Below are positions 24,201 through 33,952 of a stretch of DNA of 64,000 nt, in pieces. Position 1 is the stretch's first letter; the number at the start of each line of letters is the position of its first letter. Below the pieces are notes generated by a model. The model was not told where the DNA came from. It saw nothing but the letters and a program-made list of their open reading frames with translations, and made no database searches. The position numbers and the translations under genes are program-made. The stretch is taken from the NCBI GenBank assembly GCA_911728435.2, contig OU452211.1, positions 13,002,428 through 13,066,427 on the forward strand. The letters are read 5' to 3'. The stretch comes from Apoderus coryli (lineage: Eukaryota > Arthropoda > Insecta > Coleoptera > Attelabidae).

Positions 24201-27200
24201 CAATTGGGAAACTAATGAAGGGGATATATTCAGCTATTACACATACGGTGTGGGATGTTCGGAAGTGGAAATTGACACATTAACCGGTGACCATCAAGTG
24301 ATTCGTACGGATATTGTCATGGATTTAGGTAAATGAGTACAAATATTTTATGCCACAAAATTTTTAACTTAAGATAATTGTATTCTGATCTTATAACTAC
24401 TTATTGTGTAATCAGCTTCGATACATTTTTTCATTAAATTTAATAATTTAATGTCATAATATATCATCATGCGTTCAGTAATTGACATATCAATGTTTAG
24501 GATTAAATATCACAATTTCGTATCTTTCACGAACACTATGACCTCAATTTGCAGATAATAAATTAGAATGAACAGAACTCTGAGTAGCATTAAGTACTAG
24601 GCAGAATATGTTACGGAATACCCTGACATAAAATCTGTAATTTATTTTTTCTATACTGGCCTTATAGCAAATATCAATAAATCTAGCGATGCACCAATAA
24701 AACGCACTTGGGTCAAGAATGGAAGACTCAAGATTGGTCACACATAATTCGTAATTTTGTATCACTGCATATAGCAAGCAACTATCATAATATAAAGTCG
24801 CATACTCTTCCTTTTGTTCAGCCGCGCATGGCAATTTCTAACTCCTTTGCCTTGAGACCCAAGATGGGATACACATTTTGTGTTTACTTAGACTCATTAG
24901 TAACTACACTGAACCGAAAAGGTACGTGATATTAATAAAAAAGTGCTTCAAATCAATGAACGTCAACATTAAATTTGAGCCGATGATGGGTGACATTAAT
25001 ACAATGAACGTTCGTACATAAATTCAGTAGCGAATTATGTACGTTGAATTAATAAATAAAGAACATAAATTTATGCTCGCCGTTTATTGATCTTACGAAT
25101 GATGGACATTAATTTATAACTCCTGTACGTTAAAACGATGTTACCAGGTTGTTAATGTTACGAACGATGAAGATTAGTTTATGTCTCCAATACGTAAAAC
25201 CGATGTTAGCTGGTTATTAATGTTACGAACGATGAACATTAATCTATGACTTTTGTACATTAAACCGATATCTGAAGGTTATTAATGTTACGAACGAGAA
25301 ACATGAATCTATGACTTTTGTACGTTAAACCAATGTTAGCTGATTATTACATTGGGCTATAATAATTGTTTTACGTAATTGTGTTCGCCGGAAATTATTA
25401 TTACGAAATATTGAGATTATTGTTCTGTATTCAATCAATAATCGCGAGCATATAGGTACATATGTATTATGTGTACTGCAAAGTGCAGTATGGTTCAAAT
25501 ATACTAGTACCAATGGTTAGAGAATTTAAAAGCCCAAATAAGACTCAAAATTATCTTGCTGTACGTCCATTGATTTGATGCACCTGCTTTGTAAATAAAT
25601 TAAATCATATTTGTACGAAATTTGAAAACTAAAGTCCGCGGAAATTCTTCTAAACAAAATTGGAAATTATTACGAGATCTAAACATTTATGCAAGGGAAA
25701 ATATCACAATCCGGACCCAGGAACGATCAATTTTTACTTAGGTAATAAAATTAGGCCTGATATTAACTTTGAATTTACAATGGTGGATCATGGGGAGATA
25801 CTTGATGCATTGCTTGGGATTACGTCAAATGCTGTAGGCAGTGACATGATCAGTATTGATATGCTAGTAGTAGTGTCCGTTTATAATGCCCTTTATACAG
25901 CATCTAGTTAATTACTATATAGAAACGAGGAACTTCCCAACATGTTGGAAAGAAGCCAATGTCATTCCAATCCCAAAACTAAAACTCCATCAACATTTAA
26001 GGATCTTATAGACCGATTAATATACTCCCAGCGATCTCCAAGGTTATTGAGAGAGTGATCTGAAATCAAATGAAAACATATCTTGATGGGCATGGGTTGT
26101 TGTCGGAGGTCCAGTCTGGGTTCGGTCAGGGTCACAGTTGCTCCACGACATGACTTAAAATACTGGATGATGCATTGGGGGCAGTAGATCAGGGTCGATT
26201 GACGGCATTGCTGCTGTTGGACTACGCAATGGGCATTCGACCGCATTGGTCATGGTTTGTTGCTGGCCATTGTGGGTTACCTGGCCTTTGGGGAGTCTGC
26301 TGTATCTCTACTCGGAACATATGTGAATGATAGAAGTCAGGTTGTCATTTTGGGAACGGCAGTGTCTGGGCCCAGGACATTGCGTAGTGCCGCAGGGCAT
26401 CCAGGAATCATTGCCTTTTTTTATGTATCAGGGTTTTTGTTGTTGTTATTATTATGCAGTTATCTTTAGTATTGCTAATATGTTAAGCTAGGAGGCTGTG
26501 CATCGACTTCGCTTTTTGTGTAACTTTTTTAAGTTCTCAATAAAGTCATTTATTATATTATTATTATTAATCAAAATAACAGGTTTTTAAGTAAACAGTG
26601 TGCGCCTTTAGAATTGACTTATAGAACCCATAAGTACGGTTGAATTGCAGATTTTCTTCCTTTAAGGTTTATTATATGTTCTTCTATTTCTTGAACTGTT
26701 TTAGCACAAAATAAAAAAGATTCTTGAGAGTCTGTTATTGTGTACTTTAAATGGTTTATCTTTCCACTGGCACCTTTGGAACATAGCTTAGCGGATAGCA
26801 CTAAATATCCATGAAGAGCCCATAAAATTTCTCCCCTCGTATCGGCGGGTTTTCAACATTCCTCTAATATATATTATGTTTTCCAAATAACTATGTTTCT
26901 ATATTCAAGGTGAAAGTCTGAATCCGGCAATTGATATTGGTCAAATTGAGGGAGCTTTTATGCAAGGTTATGGTTTATTTGTCATGGAAGAATTGTTGTA
27001 TTCACCAACTGGTACCATATATACAAGAGGTCCAGGCACGTATAAGCTTCCAGGTTTTGGAGATATCCCAGGCGAATTTAACGTATCACTGCTAAAAGGA
27101 GTTTCCAATCCAAGAGCGGTGTATTCCTCAAAGGTAAGATATAGATATTATAGTTTTAACAGAGGTTGTTTTTCGTCTTCTCTCTCTCTCTCTCTCTCTC

Positions 27201-30200
27201 TCTTTTATTATTGGCCTCTACAACTAAGGTAATTTAGCCTCTTCGTATTATTTTGGTTATAATTTGCAATATTTTAAATACCTTCAAGTGAAATAGCAGG
27301 AGTTCACTTGGAAAATTTGGTAGTTTTATTCAATTTATTTTTGAGAATTTTTCTTGCCATCTAATTCTCGAGCCATTGATAAAATTACATGCTATAGATG
27401 CGTAACTCACTATATTTTCTGAAACATATGATTTACGAGATAAGAACTATCCAGGAATTCCCTAACAATAGTTACCTATTTCAGGCTGTTGGTGAACCAC
27501 CTCTATTTCTTGCCTGCAGTGTGATGTTTGCCATTAAGGATGCTATTAAAGCAGCTAGAATTGAAAATGGTGCAAATCCAATATTTCGTCTGAATGCGCC
27601 TGCTACAGCTGCGAAAATAAGGATGGCTTGCGAGGACAAGATTACATCAAAGGTAAGGATCTAGATATCTTAAACTCAAAGACCAAAAACGCTTATAAAA
27701 AAAGCTAACTATATCCAGAAAACGCGAATTTAATGTTGATGTATTTGTACTTACACGGCTGGAATGCATTATGAGTATTTGTAAAATAATTTGCAGTGGG
27801 TGTATGTGGATGTACTCTGACCACGTAATAATTATTAGTACCTATACAGGGTGTTCTCGAAAACTGTATCGAAATGTACCAATTTTGTTGCCTTGTACAT
27901 CATATCAACCGTTTAATAAATATTCACTTTTCGGAATTAAAATAGAGTAAATTGAATTTCTCACTCAATTTTTTTCAATTAATATACTTAAATAATAAAA
28001 TAAAAAGCATATAATATGAAATGAGATTACACTACCTTACAAAAGAAAACGTTTTTTAGCAATATGCCGGTGAGTGAAGAAAGGCTATCATCACGGAATA
28101 TACGAAAAAACTAAAACAACAAACACATTTTCTCAAAAAATCTGATACTGAGAACAACTGATGTTATCTTATTACGAAGTAGCGCTGGTATTGTCAAAGC
28201 GACGAAAACTTTTAGTGCTGGAGTGCTTATTAAAAATTATACAGAAAGGCAACACAATTCAAATTGTCAGTCAGTGTAACTGTCTCATCAAAGAATTGCA
28301 AGACGGATGGACCATATTAATCAATAAAATGTATAAAAAAAATTGCATGCCAACGATATTATTAGTTTTTGACTTTGATTCAAATCTGTTTCTCTTTACC
28401 TTTGGATTAATAACTTGCGCCTGACAACCAAACAATTTTAAATGAGTCAAACCAAATTTCTTTTTACTACAAAGCTCTTCCGATACAACACCTTCCACAG
28501 GACATATACAGGGTGTTAGTAAATAAGTGCGAGAAACTTCAGGAGGTAATTCTGCATGAAAAAATAATGACAGTTTGCTATATAAACATATGTCTGGAAA
28601 TGCTTCGTTTTATTTTATTTATTTATTTATTTATTTATACACGGACAAAGTCCATTTATACAGCATACAATATAATATAACAAATATAATTCCATGCAAT
28701 ACTACACAAATTCAACAATTTTACAAAACCTAAGAAACTTTAAATTACACAATAAGTAGACAATTTAAACATAATTCAAGTTATACTAAAGCTATTCGCA
28801 ATACCCACGCCAGGAATAAAAGGAATACCATGATCGTCAACGCAACAGGCATCGATCGACTTACGCAAAACTGCCGTCACGACGCTCACATTTCAAACGG
28901 CGAATAAATTCACTTATAGGCGCAAAGAAATCAACGCTTAAGCAAGAATTCGCCATCCTGGCCACTCTAGGGACAAAATTATTTCCTCCGTAATTTGTAC
29001 GGTGAAATTCCTCGTGGAAAAGGTGAGAGTATCTATTGTTCCTAGACGGTACATGAAAATCAATATTGGACAACAAATAAGAAGACGATACCATATTGTT
29101 CAAAAGCTTATAAAGTATTAAAAGATCTCTGACGACCCTGCGATCACTCAATGTCGTAAGCCCCAGCTCGCTCATCATTGTTCCGTAATCGAACACAAAA
29201 TCGATAGGACGCGGACGACCAAGCTTAAAGTGAACATACCTAAGGAAACGCCGCTGAACGCTCTCAACTCGGGCAGAATGGCAACCGTATGACGGGGTCC
29301 AAACCGCCGATGCATACTCCAAATGTGGTCTGACGAGCGTCGTGAACAAAATTCTAATAGTATTCACATTACTGAAATCAACCCAACACTTTCAGAGACC
29401 TGGAAGTCGAGTGCCTGATGTGATCCACAAAGCTCAAGGAAGTGTGCAGGTAAACTCCCAGATCCTTGACCGAAGATTTGTATTTTAGGACTGAATGGTT
29501 GACAAAATATTCATACAAAAGAGGTCTCCTGGTTCGGTTGAAATTTACGCAAAAGCACTTAGAAACATTTAAAGTCATACCATGCAACTCACACCAATGC
29601 ACAAATCTCACAACATCCTCCTGCAGAAGATAACAATCTGTGCGACCTCCGATACGCCGGTAACACTTCAGGTCGCCGGCGAAGAGCCTGAATTCACTGT
29701 GAATGAAACACTGCTTGATATCATTTATAAATAAGTTAAATAACAATGGCCCGAGGTGAGAACCCTGGGGGACACCAGAAGAAACCGAAATAGGGTCAGA
29801 AAGGAAATCACTGAAACGGACTATCTGAGTTCTGCCAGTCAGGTAGCTCTCTAACCATCTCAACAAAGGTGCCGACATGCCAATACACTCCAGCTTGTGA
29901 ATAAGGAGCCGGTGATTCACGCAGTCGAAGGCCTTGGAAAAATCGGTGTAGATTGCATGAACCTGATAACCGCCCTCCAAGGCCCGTGACAAATAATGTG
30001 TGTATTCCAGAAGATTAAGCTCAGTAGACCGACCGGACTGGAAACCGAACTGTTCATCAATTATAATCGGCTTAAATATAGTTGTTATTAAACTCTCGAA
30101 AAGCTTAGGAATGGAGTTGAGAATACAAACCGGACGGTAATTTGATACGTCACCTCTGTTACCAGATTTGAAAATAGGGGTGATAAAACTCGACTTCCAT

Positions 30201-31094
30201 GCAACCGGGCCCATAACCTGATGGAGAAACCATTAATAAACACAATAGTCAGACACAAAAGGAGAAATATTAATTAAAACTGTTAAAAATATATTGATCA
30301 AAGAAAATATAGATCTGACAGTAAACTTAATAATTTGACAACTACTATAAATGTTAAAATACAATAATAACAGACACTAAACATCACTCATATTGATTAC
30401 GTAAACAGGATAGAGCGGGAACTGGAAAATCTAATGGTAGATGCACAATTTTTAGCAAACCTTGCATTTTTATCAGATCTGACATCTCACCTTAACGAAT
30501 TGAATTTGAAGCTACAAGAAAAACAGCAGAATATTGCTAACTTATTTTCAAGTCGTCATTAGAAAAAAAAAACATTATTTTTAATTTTTTCCAAGAGCAT
30601 TTTGAAGAAATGAAGTATTTGGAAGAAGTTTCATATTTACCTGATATATGTGCAATCCTCCAGCTGCATTTTTTTAAGTGGGCCAATAATTGAAGTTGCA
30701 CATCCCTAGTCTAACTTAATCTTGGTCCAAACGTTAAGAGTGACCTGTGTGCATGATTATTTCATTATGGTGAGAATCTAAGTGAGTTTGCCTGACATTG
30801 AAATCGGTGGAATTTTTTTAATCATGTTAGAGCACTTTTGGAGCACTCATTTACCTATTATTTGTTGTTATATCGAATTAATTTTCAACAATTACCGGAG
30901 TCAATAGAATATTGGTGGCTCTGACTTCATTATTTTATCTTATATTTTCATATTCAGAAATTATCTTTCTGGATATTTTTTAAACTTAATAAGCAACATG
31001 GGTTTTGTTGACTACTGTTTTTACTTTTTATTTAATATTTTAGCTTGAAAAACCAATACCAGGAAGTTTTACACCATGGAATGTCGAAGCATAA
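8339..31094 (+). CDS. XDH: Xanthine dehydrogenase, C-terminal half (seven exons)
   Basis: Exons 8339-8676, 13800-13977, 20576-20704, 24055-24328, 26910-27133, 27485-27652 and 31044-31094 join in phase. They encode about 454 residues collinear with the last third of animal XDH. This part is the molybdenum-cofactor domain that hydroxylates hypoxanthine and xanthine to uric acid in purine breakdown; the enzyme is normally cytosolic or peroxisomal. Residues matching bovine Arg880, Phe914, Phe1009, Ala1078-Ala1079 and catalytic Glu1261 are all present. Arg880 favours XDH over aldehyde oxidase. The iron-sulphur and FAD domains are absent and should lie left of the window, which makes the upstream intron at least 8.3 kb. 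No internal stop or frameshift is visible. The gene faces the unknown minus-strand gene tail to tail. Confidence 0.95.
8715..11286. mobile_element. CACTGAA-ended composite DNA transposon, copy 1
   Basis: Begins CACTGAACCGAAAAGGTAC and ends TTTTTTTCAGTG, with 7-bp terminal inverted repeats and a TA duplication on both sides (8713-8714, 11287-11288). The left part contains about three tandem 60-base subterminal repeats built on TTACGAACGATGAACATTAA. CACTG-type ends, short target duplication and subterminal repeats suggest the CACTA/EnSpm group; this is inference, since no transposase is visible. The centre holds a dead CR1-like retrotransposon fragment. Inserted in the XDH intron 38 bases after the donor. 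Confidence 0.85.
9405..10455 (+). pseudogene. CR1-like reverse transcriptase fragment carried inside copy 1
   Basis: Broken frames read [31 protein letters not shown] and [15 protein letters not shown], which parallel the linker of the CR1-like element at 14.3-16.5 kb. They are followed by RT remnants (fingers region around 9800-10030, then [19 protein letters not shown]). It ends in a CR1-like 3' tail: GTTAAGCTAGGAGG, GACTTCGCC, AATAAAG and an ATT repeat at about 10440. Stops and frameshifts shared by all four composite copies show that it was already dead before the DNA transposon multiplied. Confidence 0.75.
11289..12173. other. XDH intron sequence
   Basis: Apart from the Penelope-like relic inside it, I see no gene, element boundary or RNA structure here. 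Confidence 0.5.
11407..11658 (-). pseudogene. Penelope-like element relic, GIY-YIG endonuclease C-terminus
   Basis: On the minus strand, [15 protein letters not shown] followed by [13 protein letters not shown] matches the GIY-YIG domain pattern YxGxTGRxLxxR...AxHxxxTGH of Penelope-like retroelements. After a frameshift the strand continues [19 protein letters not shown], which resembles the conserved tail after the nuclease. The reverse transcriptase part is absent. The relic lies in the XDH intron. It matters because hammerhead ribozymes of the type at 7.5 kb are characteristic of Penelope-like elements. Confidence 0.65.
12174..12202. repeat. (AT)n microsatellite
   Basis: An uninterrupted AT dinucleotide run that directly abuts the 5' LTR; the LTR element has integrated at its edge, so its target duplication TATA is hidden in the run. 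Confidence 0.95.
12203..12461 (+). repeat. 5' LTR of the small LTR element
   Basis: 259 bases, TG...CA ends, same length as the copy at 13333-13591. Strand is arbitrary, as no coding region fixes orientation. Confidence 0.8.
12589..12918. repeat. Array of ten short hairpins with compensated stems
   Basis: About every 30-35 bases there is a palindrome of the form RGTGRGATYGYCACY. Stems seen are AGTGG/CCACT, AGTGA/TCACT, GGTGG/CCACC and GATGG/CCATC, around a GATCG, GATTG or AATCG loop; the first hairpin has a TACTG loop. Nine of ten are perfectly paired; the one at about 12692 has one mismatch. Between hairpins, TCGCCTTTACGTATCA and TATACAAACTCTCTTTTTTATGCAG alternate, so the underlying unit is a two-hairpin repeat of about 60-75 bases. 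Confidence 0.85.
13060..13325. repeat. Tandem repeat with CACGTAGTACAATAT motif
   Basis: Five or six diverged units of roughly 40-60 bases built on TTTATTATAGCACGTAGTAC and AATATTCAAATTTTATAATTG, filling the rest of the LTR element interior. No coding potential. Confidence 0.7.
13333..13591 (+). repeat. 3' LTR of the small LTR element
   Basis: 259 bases, near-identical to 12203-12461, followed by TATA matching the left flank. Confidence 0.8.
13661..13725 (-). repeat. 3' tail of a CR1-like element, minus strand
   Basis: Read on the minus strand this gives CAACTTCGCCTTTTTTTTT, AATAAAGTC and then an ATT repeat, the same order as the 3' ends of the CR1-like copies at 16660-16742 and inside the composite transposons. 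Only the tail is left; it sits about 75 bases before an XDH acceptor. Confidence 0.65.
13800..13977 (+). CDS. XDH: XDH exon: Phe1009 region
   Basis: Acceptor ATATTTTAG, donor GTTAGT. Encodes [20 protein letters not shown], where the Phe in GISF matches bovine Phe1009, then [19 protein letters not shown], the glycine-rich cofactor-binding motif. Phase 2 start (completes Arg) and phase 0 end. Confidence 0.95.
14053..14268 (+). pseudogene. CR1-like ORF1 C-terminal fragment (FP-type domain)
   Basis: 72 codons ending in [23 protein letters not shown] and [15 protein letters not shown] followed by SINEINDLL match the C-terminal domain shared by baculovirus FP proteins and LINE ORF1 proteins, thought to act in nucleic-acid binding or chaperoning. 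The N-terminal part and start codon are missing; the upstream junction is a CATA-rich simple sequence. Confidence 0.75.
14302..16508 (+). pseudogene. CR1-like ORF2: partial endonuclease plus reverse transcriptase
   Basis: Three overlapping frames, joined by frameshifts near 14755 (in a poly-A run) and near 15105, give one ORF2. The first keeps only the end of the endonuclease (LLDYMICSN...ISDHFLI). The linker carries [15 protein letters not shown]. The third frame (to 16508) is an intact RT block with [54 protein letters not shown] and the C-terminal thumb region [12 protein letters not shown]. Catalytic Asp residues are retained. The N-terminal endonuclease is deleted, so it cannot mobilise itself. 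Confidence 0.85.
16764..16803 (+). repeat. Remnant of the hammerhead-bearing element
   Basis: GACAGACAAACTCTCG, AGTCTTGTTTTGTTAAA and AAGCCCA follow each other as in the outer part of the hammerhead inverted repeat at 7604-7656, with a 10-base deletion. The ribozyme core itself is absent. It abuts the ATT tail of the CR1-like element. Confidence 0.75.
16804..17692. other. XDH intron sequence, nothing recognised
   Basis: There are open frames of about 98 codons but none shows a recognisable motif. I treat the stretch as intronic. Confidence 0.5.
17693..20427. mobile_element. CACTGAA-ended composite DNA transposon, copy 2
   Basis: Same CACTGAA...TTCAGTG ends, flanked by TA on both sides (17691-17692 and 20428-20429). 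It has four subterminal tandem units at the left and the same dead CR1-like fragment (about 18480-19475). It also holds a 130-base segment near 20030-20150 that copy 1 lacks and copy 4 has. Inserted in the XDH intron 148 bases before an acceptor. Confidence 0.9.
20576..20704 (+). CDS. XDH: XDH exon: Ala1078-Ala1079 region
   Basis: 43 codons, phase 0 at both ends, acceptor TATTTTAG and donor GTAAGT. Encodes [13 protein letters not shown] and [15 protein letters not shown]; the AA of SPTAAS matches bovine Ala1078-Ala1079 at the molybdenum site. Confidence 0.95.
20791..23435. mobile_element. CCCAAC-ended DNA transposon, copy 2
   Basis: Starts CCCAACTAACAATT and ends GAATTGCCAGTTGGG; flanked by AG on both sides (20789-20790, 23436-23437). 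It is the reference for an uninterrupted element (2645 bases) because it lacks the foreign segment seen in copy 1. No transposase. Inserted in an XDH intron 86 bases after the donor. Confidence 0.9.
23436..24054. other. XDH intron sequence, nothing recognised
   Basis: AT-rich, with no element ends, coding motifs or hairpins that I can support. Confidence 0.5.
24055..24328 (+). CDS. XDH: XDH exon: substrate-channel and dimer region
   Basis: Acceptor TATTATTACAG, donor GTAAATG. Encodes [57 protein letters not shown] and TDIVMDLG, collinear with vertebrate XDH. Phase 0 start, phase 1 end. Confidence 0.95.
24329..24906. other. XDH intron sequence, nothing recognised
   Basis: No element or gene signal apart from the insertion of the composite transposon at its right edge. 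Confidence 0.5.
24907..26861. mobile_element. CACTGAA-ended composite DNA transposon, copy 3, right end lost
   Basis: Starts CACTGAACCGAAAAGGTAC after TA (24905-24906) but stops at about 26861, after the sequence GGCGGGTTTTCAACATT, some 500 bases short of the other copies. The missing right end borders XDH sequence 48 bases before the exon at 26910. It also has a deletion near 25618 that removes the spacer before the CR1-like fragment. The fragment and its tail are present (25625-26570). Confidence 0.85.
26910..27133 (+). CDS. XDH: XDH exon: cofactor-binding region
   Basis: Acceptor ATATTCAAG, donor GTAAGAT. Encodes [20 protein letters not shown], a molybdopterin-contacting stretch, then [19 protein letters not shown]. 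Phase 2 start completes the Gly codon of the previous exon; phase 0 end. Confidence 0.95.
27180..27203. repeat. (CT)n microsatellite
   Basis: Uninterrupted CT run in the XDH intron. Confidence 0.95.
27485..27652 (+). CDS. XDH: XDH exon: catalytic Glu1261
   Basis: 56 codons, phase 0 at both ends, acceptor CTATTTCAG, donor GTAAGG. Begins [12 protein letters not shown]; its Glu matches the general base Glu1261 of the bovine enzyme. Continues [15 protein letters not shown] and [14 protein letters not shown]. Confidence 0.97.
27653..28344. other. XDH intron; possible MITE edge
   Basis: A TACAGGGTGTTC motif at 27846 resembles the ends of several insect short DNA elements, and a similar TACAGGGTGTTAG occurs at 28508. 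I cannot define partner ends. Nothing else is recognisable. Confidence 0.3.
28345..28498 (-). pseudogene. Copia-type polyprotein scrap (end of integrase)
   Basis: Minus-strand frame with [20 protein letters not shown] followed by [14 protein letters not shown], matching the Copia pattern PEExWxxKKPxLxHLxVFGC...PKxxRxKxxxKS that follows the integrase core. About 50 codons, no flanking element structure; a relic in the XDH intron. Confidence 0.65.
28612..30240 (-). mobile_element. Jockey-like non-LTR retrotransposon, 5'-truncated
   Basis: Minus-strand LINE ending in an AAAT-type tail (28618-28640 on the plus strand as TTTA repeats). It keeps only the reverse transcriptase and C-terminal region and is truncated at about 30240. 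It lies in the last XDH intron. Confidence 0.8.
28861..30214 (-). pseudogene. Jockey-like reverse transcriptase with mutated catalytic box
   Basis: The frame 30214-29378 carries [33 protein letters not shown] and [18 protein letters not shown]. The usual FADD box reads FAGDLKCYR, so a catalytic Asp has become Gly. A frameshift near 29370 leads to the C-terminal frame 29367-28861 ([17 protein letters not shown]). The mutated active site plus the frameshift make this a dead copy. Confidence 0.85.
30395..30565 (+). pseudogene. hAT transposase scrap (GTF2IRD2/SCAND3-like region)
   Basis: Plus-strand frame reads [20 protein letters not shown] followed by KLQEKQQNI, which matches the LAFLxDIxxHLNxLNxxLQG motif of the large hAT-derived transposase family known from GTF2IRD2- and SCAND3-like genes. 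Fewer than 60 codons with a stop straight after it. Relic in the last XDH intron. Confidence 0.6.
31044..31094 (+). CDS. XDH: XDH terminal exon
   Basis: 16 codons plus TAA after acceptor TAATATTTTAG. Encodes [16 protein letters not shown]; the PWxV ending matches the CKPWSLRV type C-terminus of vertebrate XDH. Confidence 0.9.
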   Translation, partial: LEKPIPGSFTPWNVEA

Positions 31095-31228
31095 CATACC
31101 TAGCTAGTTGAATTTAACCTTTGCTTATTTGGGATATTATGTTATAGTTTAGAAAACCAGAAAATACAATATATTTATTATGTAATTATGAAATTGTTAT
31201 TGGATGCGGAATATACAAACATTAATCA

Positions 31229-31234
31229 AATAAA
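31229..31234 (+). terminator. XDH: XDH polyadenylation signal
   Basis: AATAAA, 135 bases after the stop codon, in the only sequence between the XDH stop and the composite transposon at 31267. Confidence 0.6.
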
Positions 31235-31266
31235 ATATTTGCATTTATTTAAGTGTGTTTTACGTT

Positions 31267-33951
31267 CACTGAACCGAAAAGGTACGTGATATTAATAAAA
31301 AAGTGCTTCAAATCAATGAACGTCAACATTAAATTTGAGCCGATGATGGGTGACATTAATACAATGAACGTTCGTACATAAATTCGGTAGCGAATTCTGT
31401 ACGTTGAATTAATAAATAAAGAACATAAATTTATGCTCGCCGGTTATTGATCTTACGAATGATGGACATTAATTTATAACTCCTGTACGTTAAAACGATG
31501 TTACCAGGTTGTTAATGTTACGAACGATGAACATTAATCTTTTGTAAATTAAACCGATGTCTGAAGGTTATTAATGTTACGAACGAGAAACATGAATCTA
31601 TGACTTTTGTACGTTAAACCAATGTTAGCTGATTATTACATTGGGTTATAATAATTGTTTTACGTAATTGTGTTCGCCGTAAATTATTTTTACGAAAGAT
31701 TGAGATTATTGTTCTGTATTCAATCAATAATCGCGAGCATATAGGTACATATGTATTATGTGTACTGCAAAGTGCAGTATGGTTCAAATATACTAGTACC
31801 AATGGTTAGAGAATTTAAAAGCCCAAATAAACTCAAAATTATCTTGCTGTACGTCCATTGATTTGATGCACCTGCTTTGTAAATAGATTAAATCATATTT
31901 GTAGGACACTCGAAATCTAAAGGCTTTATTTTTAATTTAGTTAATATTAAATGCTAAACATGTCAGATTCGTCTGTCGTCTGAGGTGAAAAGAGAGAAAA
32001 AACTATATTTGGAAACTAAAGTCCGCGGAAATTCTTCTAAACAAAATTAGAAATTATTACGAGATCTAAACATTTATGCAAGGGAAAATATCACAATACC
32101 GTCTTTTATTAATGATGTTGATAATATTAATGATTTTTTTGTGGCCACTTCTACCATCAATCCAGACCCAGGAACGATCAATTTTTACTTAGGTAATAAA
32201 ATTAGGCCTGATATTAACTTTGAATTTACAATGGTGGATCATGGGGAGATACTTGATGCATTGCTTGGGATTAAGTCAAATGCTGTAGGCAGTGACATGA
32301 TCAGTATTGATATGCTAGTAGTAGTAGTAGTTGTCCGTTTATAATGCCCTTTATACAGCATCTAGTTAATTACTATATAGAAACGAGGAACTTCCCAACA
32401 TGTTGGAAAGAAGCCAATGTCATTCCAATCCCAAAACTAAAACTCCATCAACATTTAAGGATCTTATAGACCGATTAATATACTCCCAGCGATCTCCAAG
32501 GTTATTGACAGAGTGATCTGCAATCAAATGTTGTTGTCGGAGGTCCAGTCTGGGTTCCGTCAGGGTCACAGTTGCTCCACGACATGACTTAAAATACTGG
32601 ATGATGCATTGGGGGCGGTAGATCAGGGTCGATTGACGGCATTGCTGCTGTTGGACTACGCAAGGGGCATTTAACCGCATTGGTCATGGTTTGTTGCTGG
32701 CCATTGTGGGTTACCTTGGCTTTGGGGAGTCTGCTGTGTCTCTACTCGGAACGTATGTGAATGATAGAAGTCAGGTTGTCATTTTGGGAACGGCAGTGTC
32801 TGGGCCCAGGACATTGCGTAGTGCCGCAGGGCATCCAGGAATCATTGCCTTTTTTTATGTACCAGGGTTTTTGTTGTTGTTATTATTATGCACTTATCTT
32901 TAGTATTTCTAATATGTTAAGCTAGGAGGCTGTGCATCGACTTCGCCTTTTGTGTAACTTTTCTAAGTTCTCAATAAAGTCATTTATTATATTATTATTA
33001 TTAATCAAAATAACAGGTTTTTAAGTAAACAGTGTGCGCCTTTAGAATAGACTTATAGAACCCATAAGTACGGTTGAATTTCAGATTTTCTTCCTTTAAG
33101 GTTTATTATATGCTCTTCTATTTCTTGAACTGTTTTAGCACAAAATAAAAAAGATTCTTGAGAGTCTTTTATTGTGTCCTTTAAATGGCTTATCTTTCCA
33201 CTGGCACCTTTGGAACATAGCTTAGCGGATAGCACTAAATATCCATGAAGAGTTCATAAAATTTCTCCCCTCGTATCGGCGGGTTTTCAACATTACAAAG
33301 GAATACCGCACTGTGTTTTTTTTTTCGTTTTAAACTGACTTTAGTTTTGTACTTTACTAAATGGTACTTATATAAAAGGATTACTACTTACCTTATATTT
33401 CTACATTTGTTGTATTATTTGCGAACAAATTTTAAAAATAGATTTAGGAACACACTTCACTTTTCAACTGTATACATTTAACTAAACAAAACAAAAAGGA
33501 CGCGTAAACAAAAAGTCTATGAGAATGTCATAATGTCAATGTTTTGAGTATTCAGTCTATAGTCCGGGTGCATTGATTTGCGCGCGTTATTCAGAATTTA
33601 ACGGTTAGGTTCGTAAAATTAATGCTTAGCATCCATTGAATCAACGATGATCGTTTATTAGTTTTTATGTTCGCTGTTCATAGGTGTATGATTTACAAAT
33701 TATTGTGTTAAAGGCGAAGAGCATAAATTAATAAATTTAAAACATTGAAGCAATAAATATTGATGAAAAAAAACATAAATTTTCGATGTCTTGCATTTAT
33801 TGATTAATGTTTCATCGTACATTGTTTCTATGTATGAAATTATTAATTTATGATCAAAATTCATTGTAACAGTGACTAATTCATAATATTAATGTTCAAA
33901 ATATTGATGACAACCATTCATTGGTTTTACGTACAATGTTTTTTTTCAGTG
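31267..33951. mobile_element. CACTGAA-ended composite DNA transposon, copy 4
   Basis: Complete ends CACTGAAC...TTCAGTG, flanked by TT on both sides (31265-31266, 33952-33953). Contains the shared CR1-like fragment (about 31985-33000) and the 130-base segment also seen in copy 2. It fills almost all of the space between the XDH 3' end and the predicted stop codon of the minus-strand gene, so it may supply part of the 3' untranslated region of one or both. Confidence 0.9.
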
Positions 33952-33952
33952 T

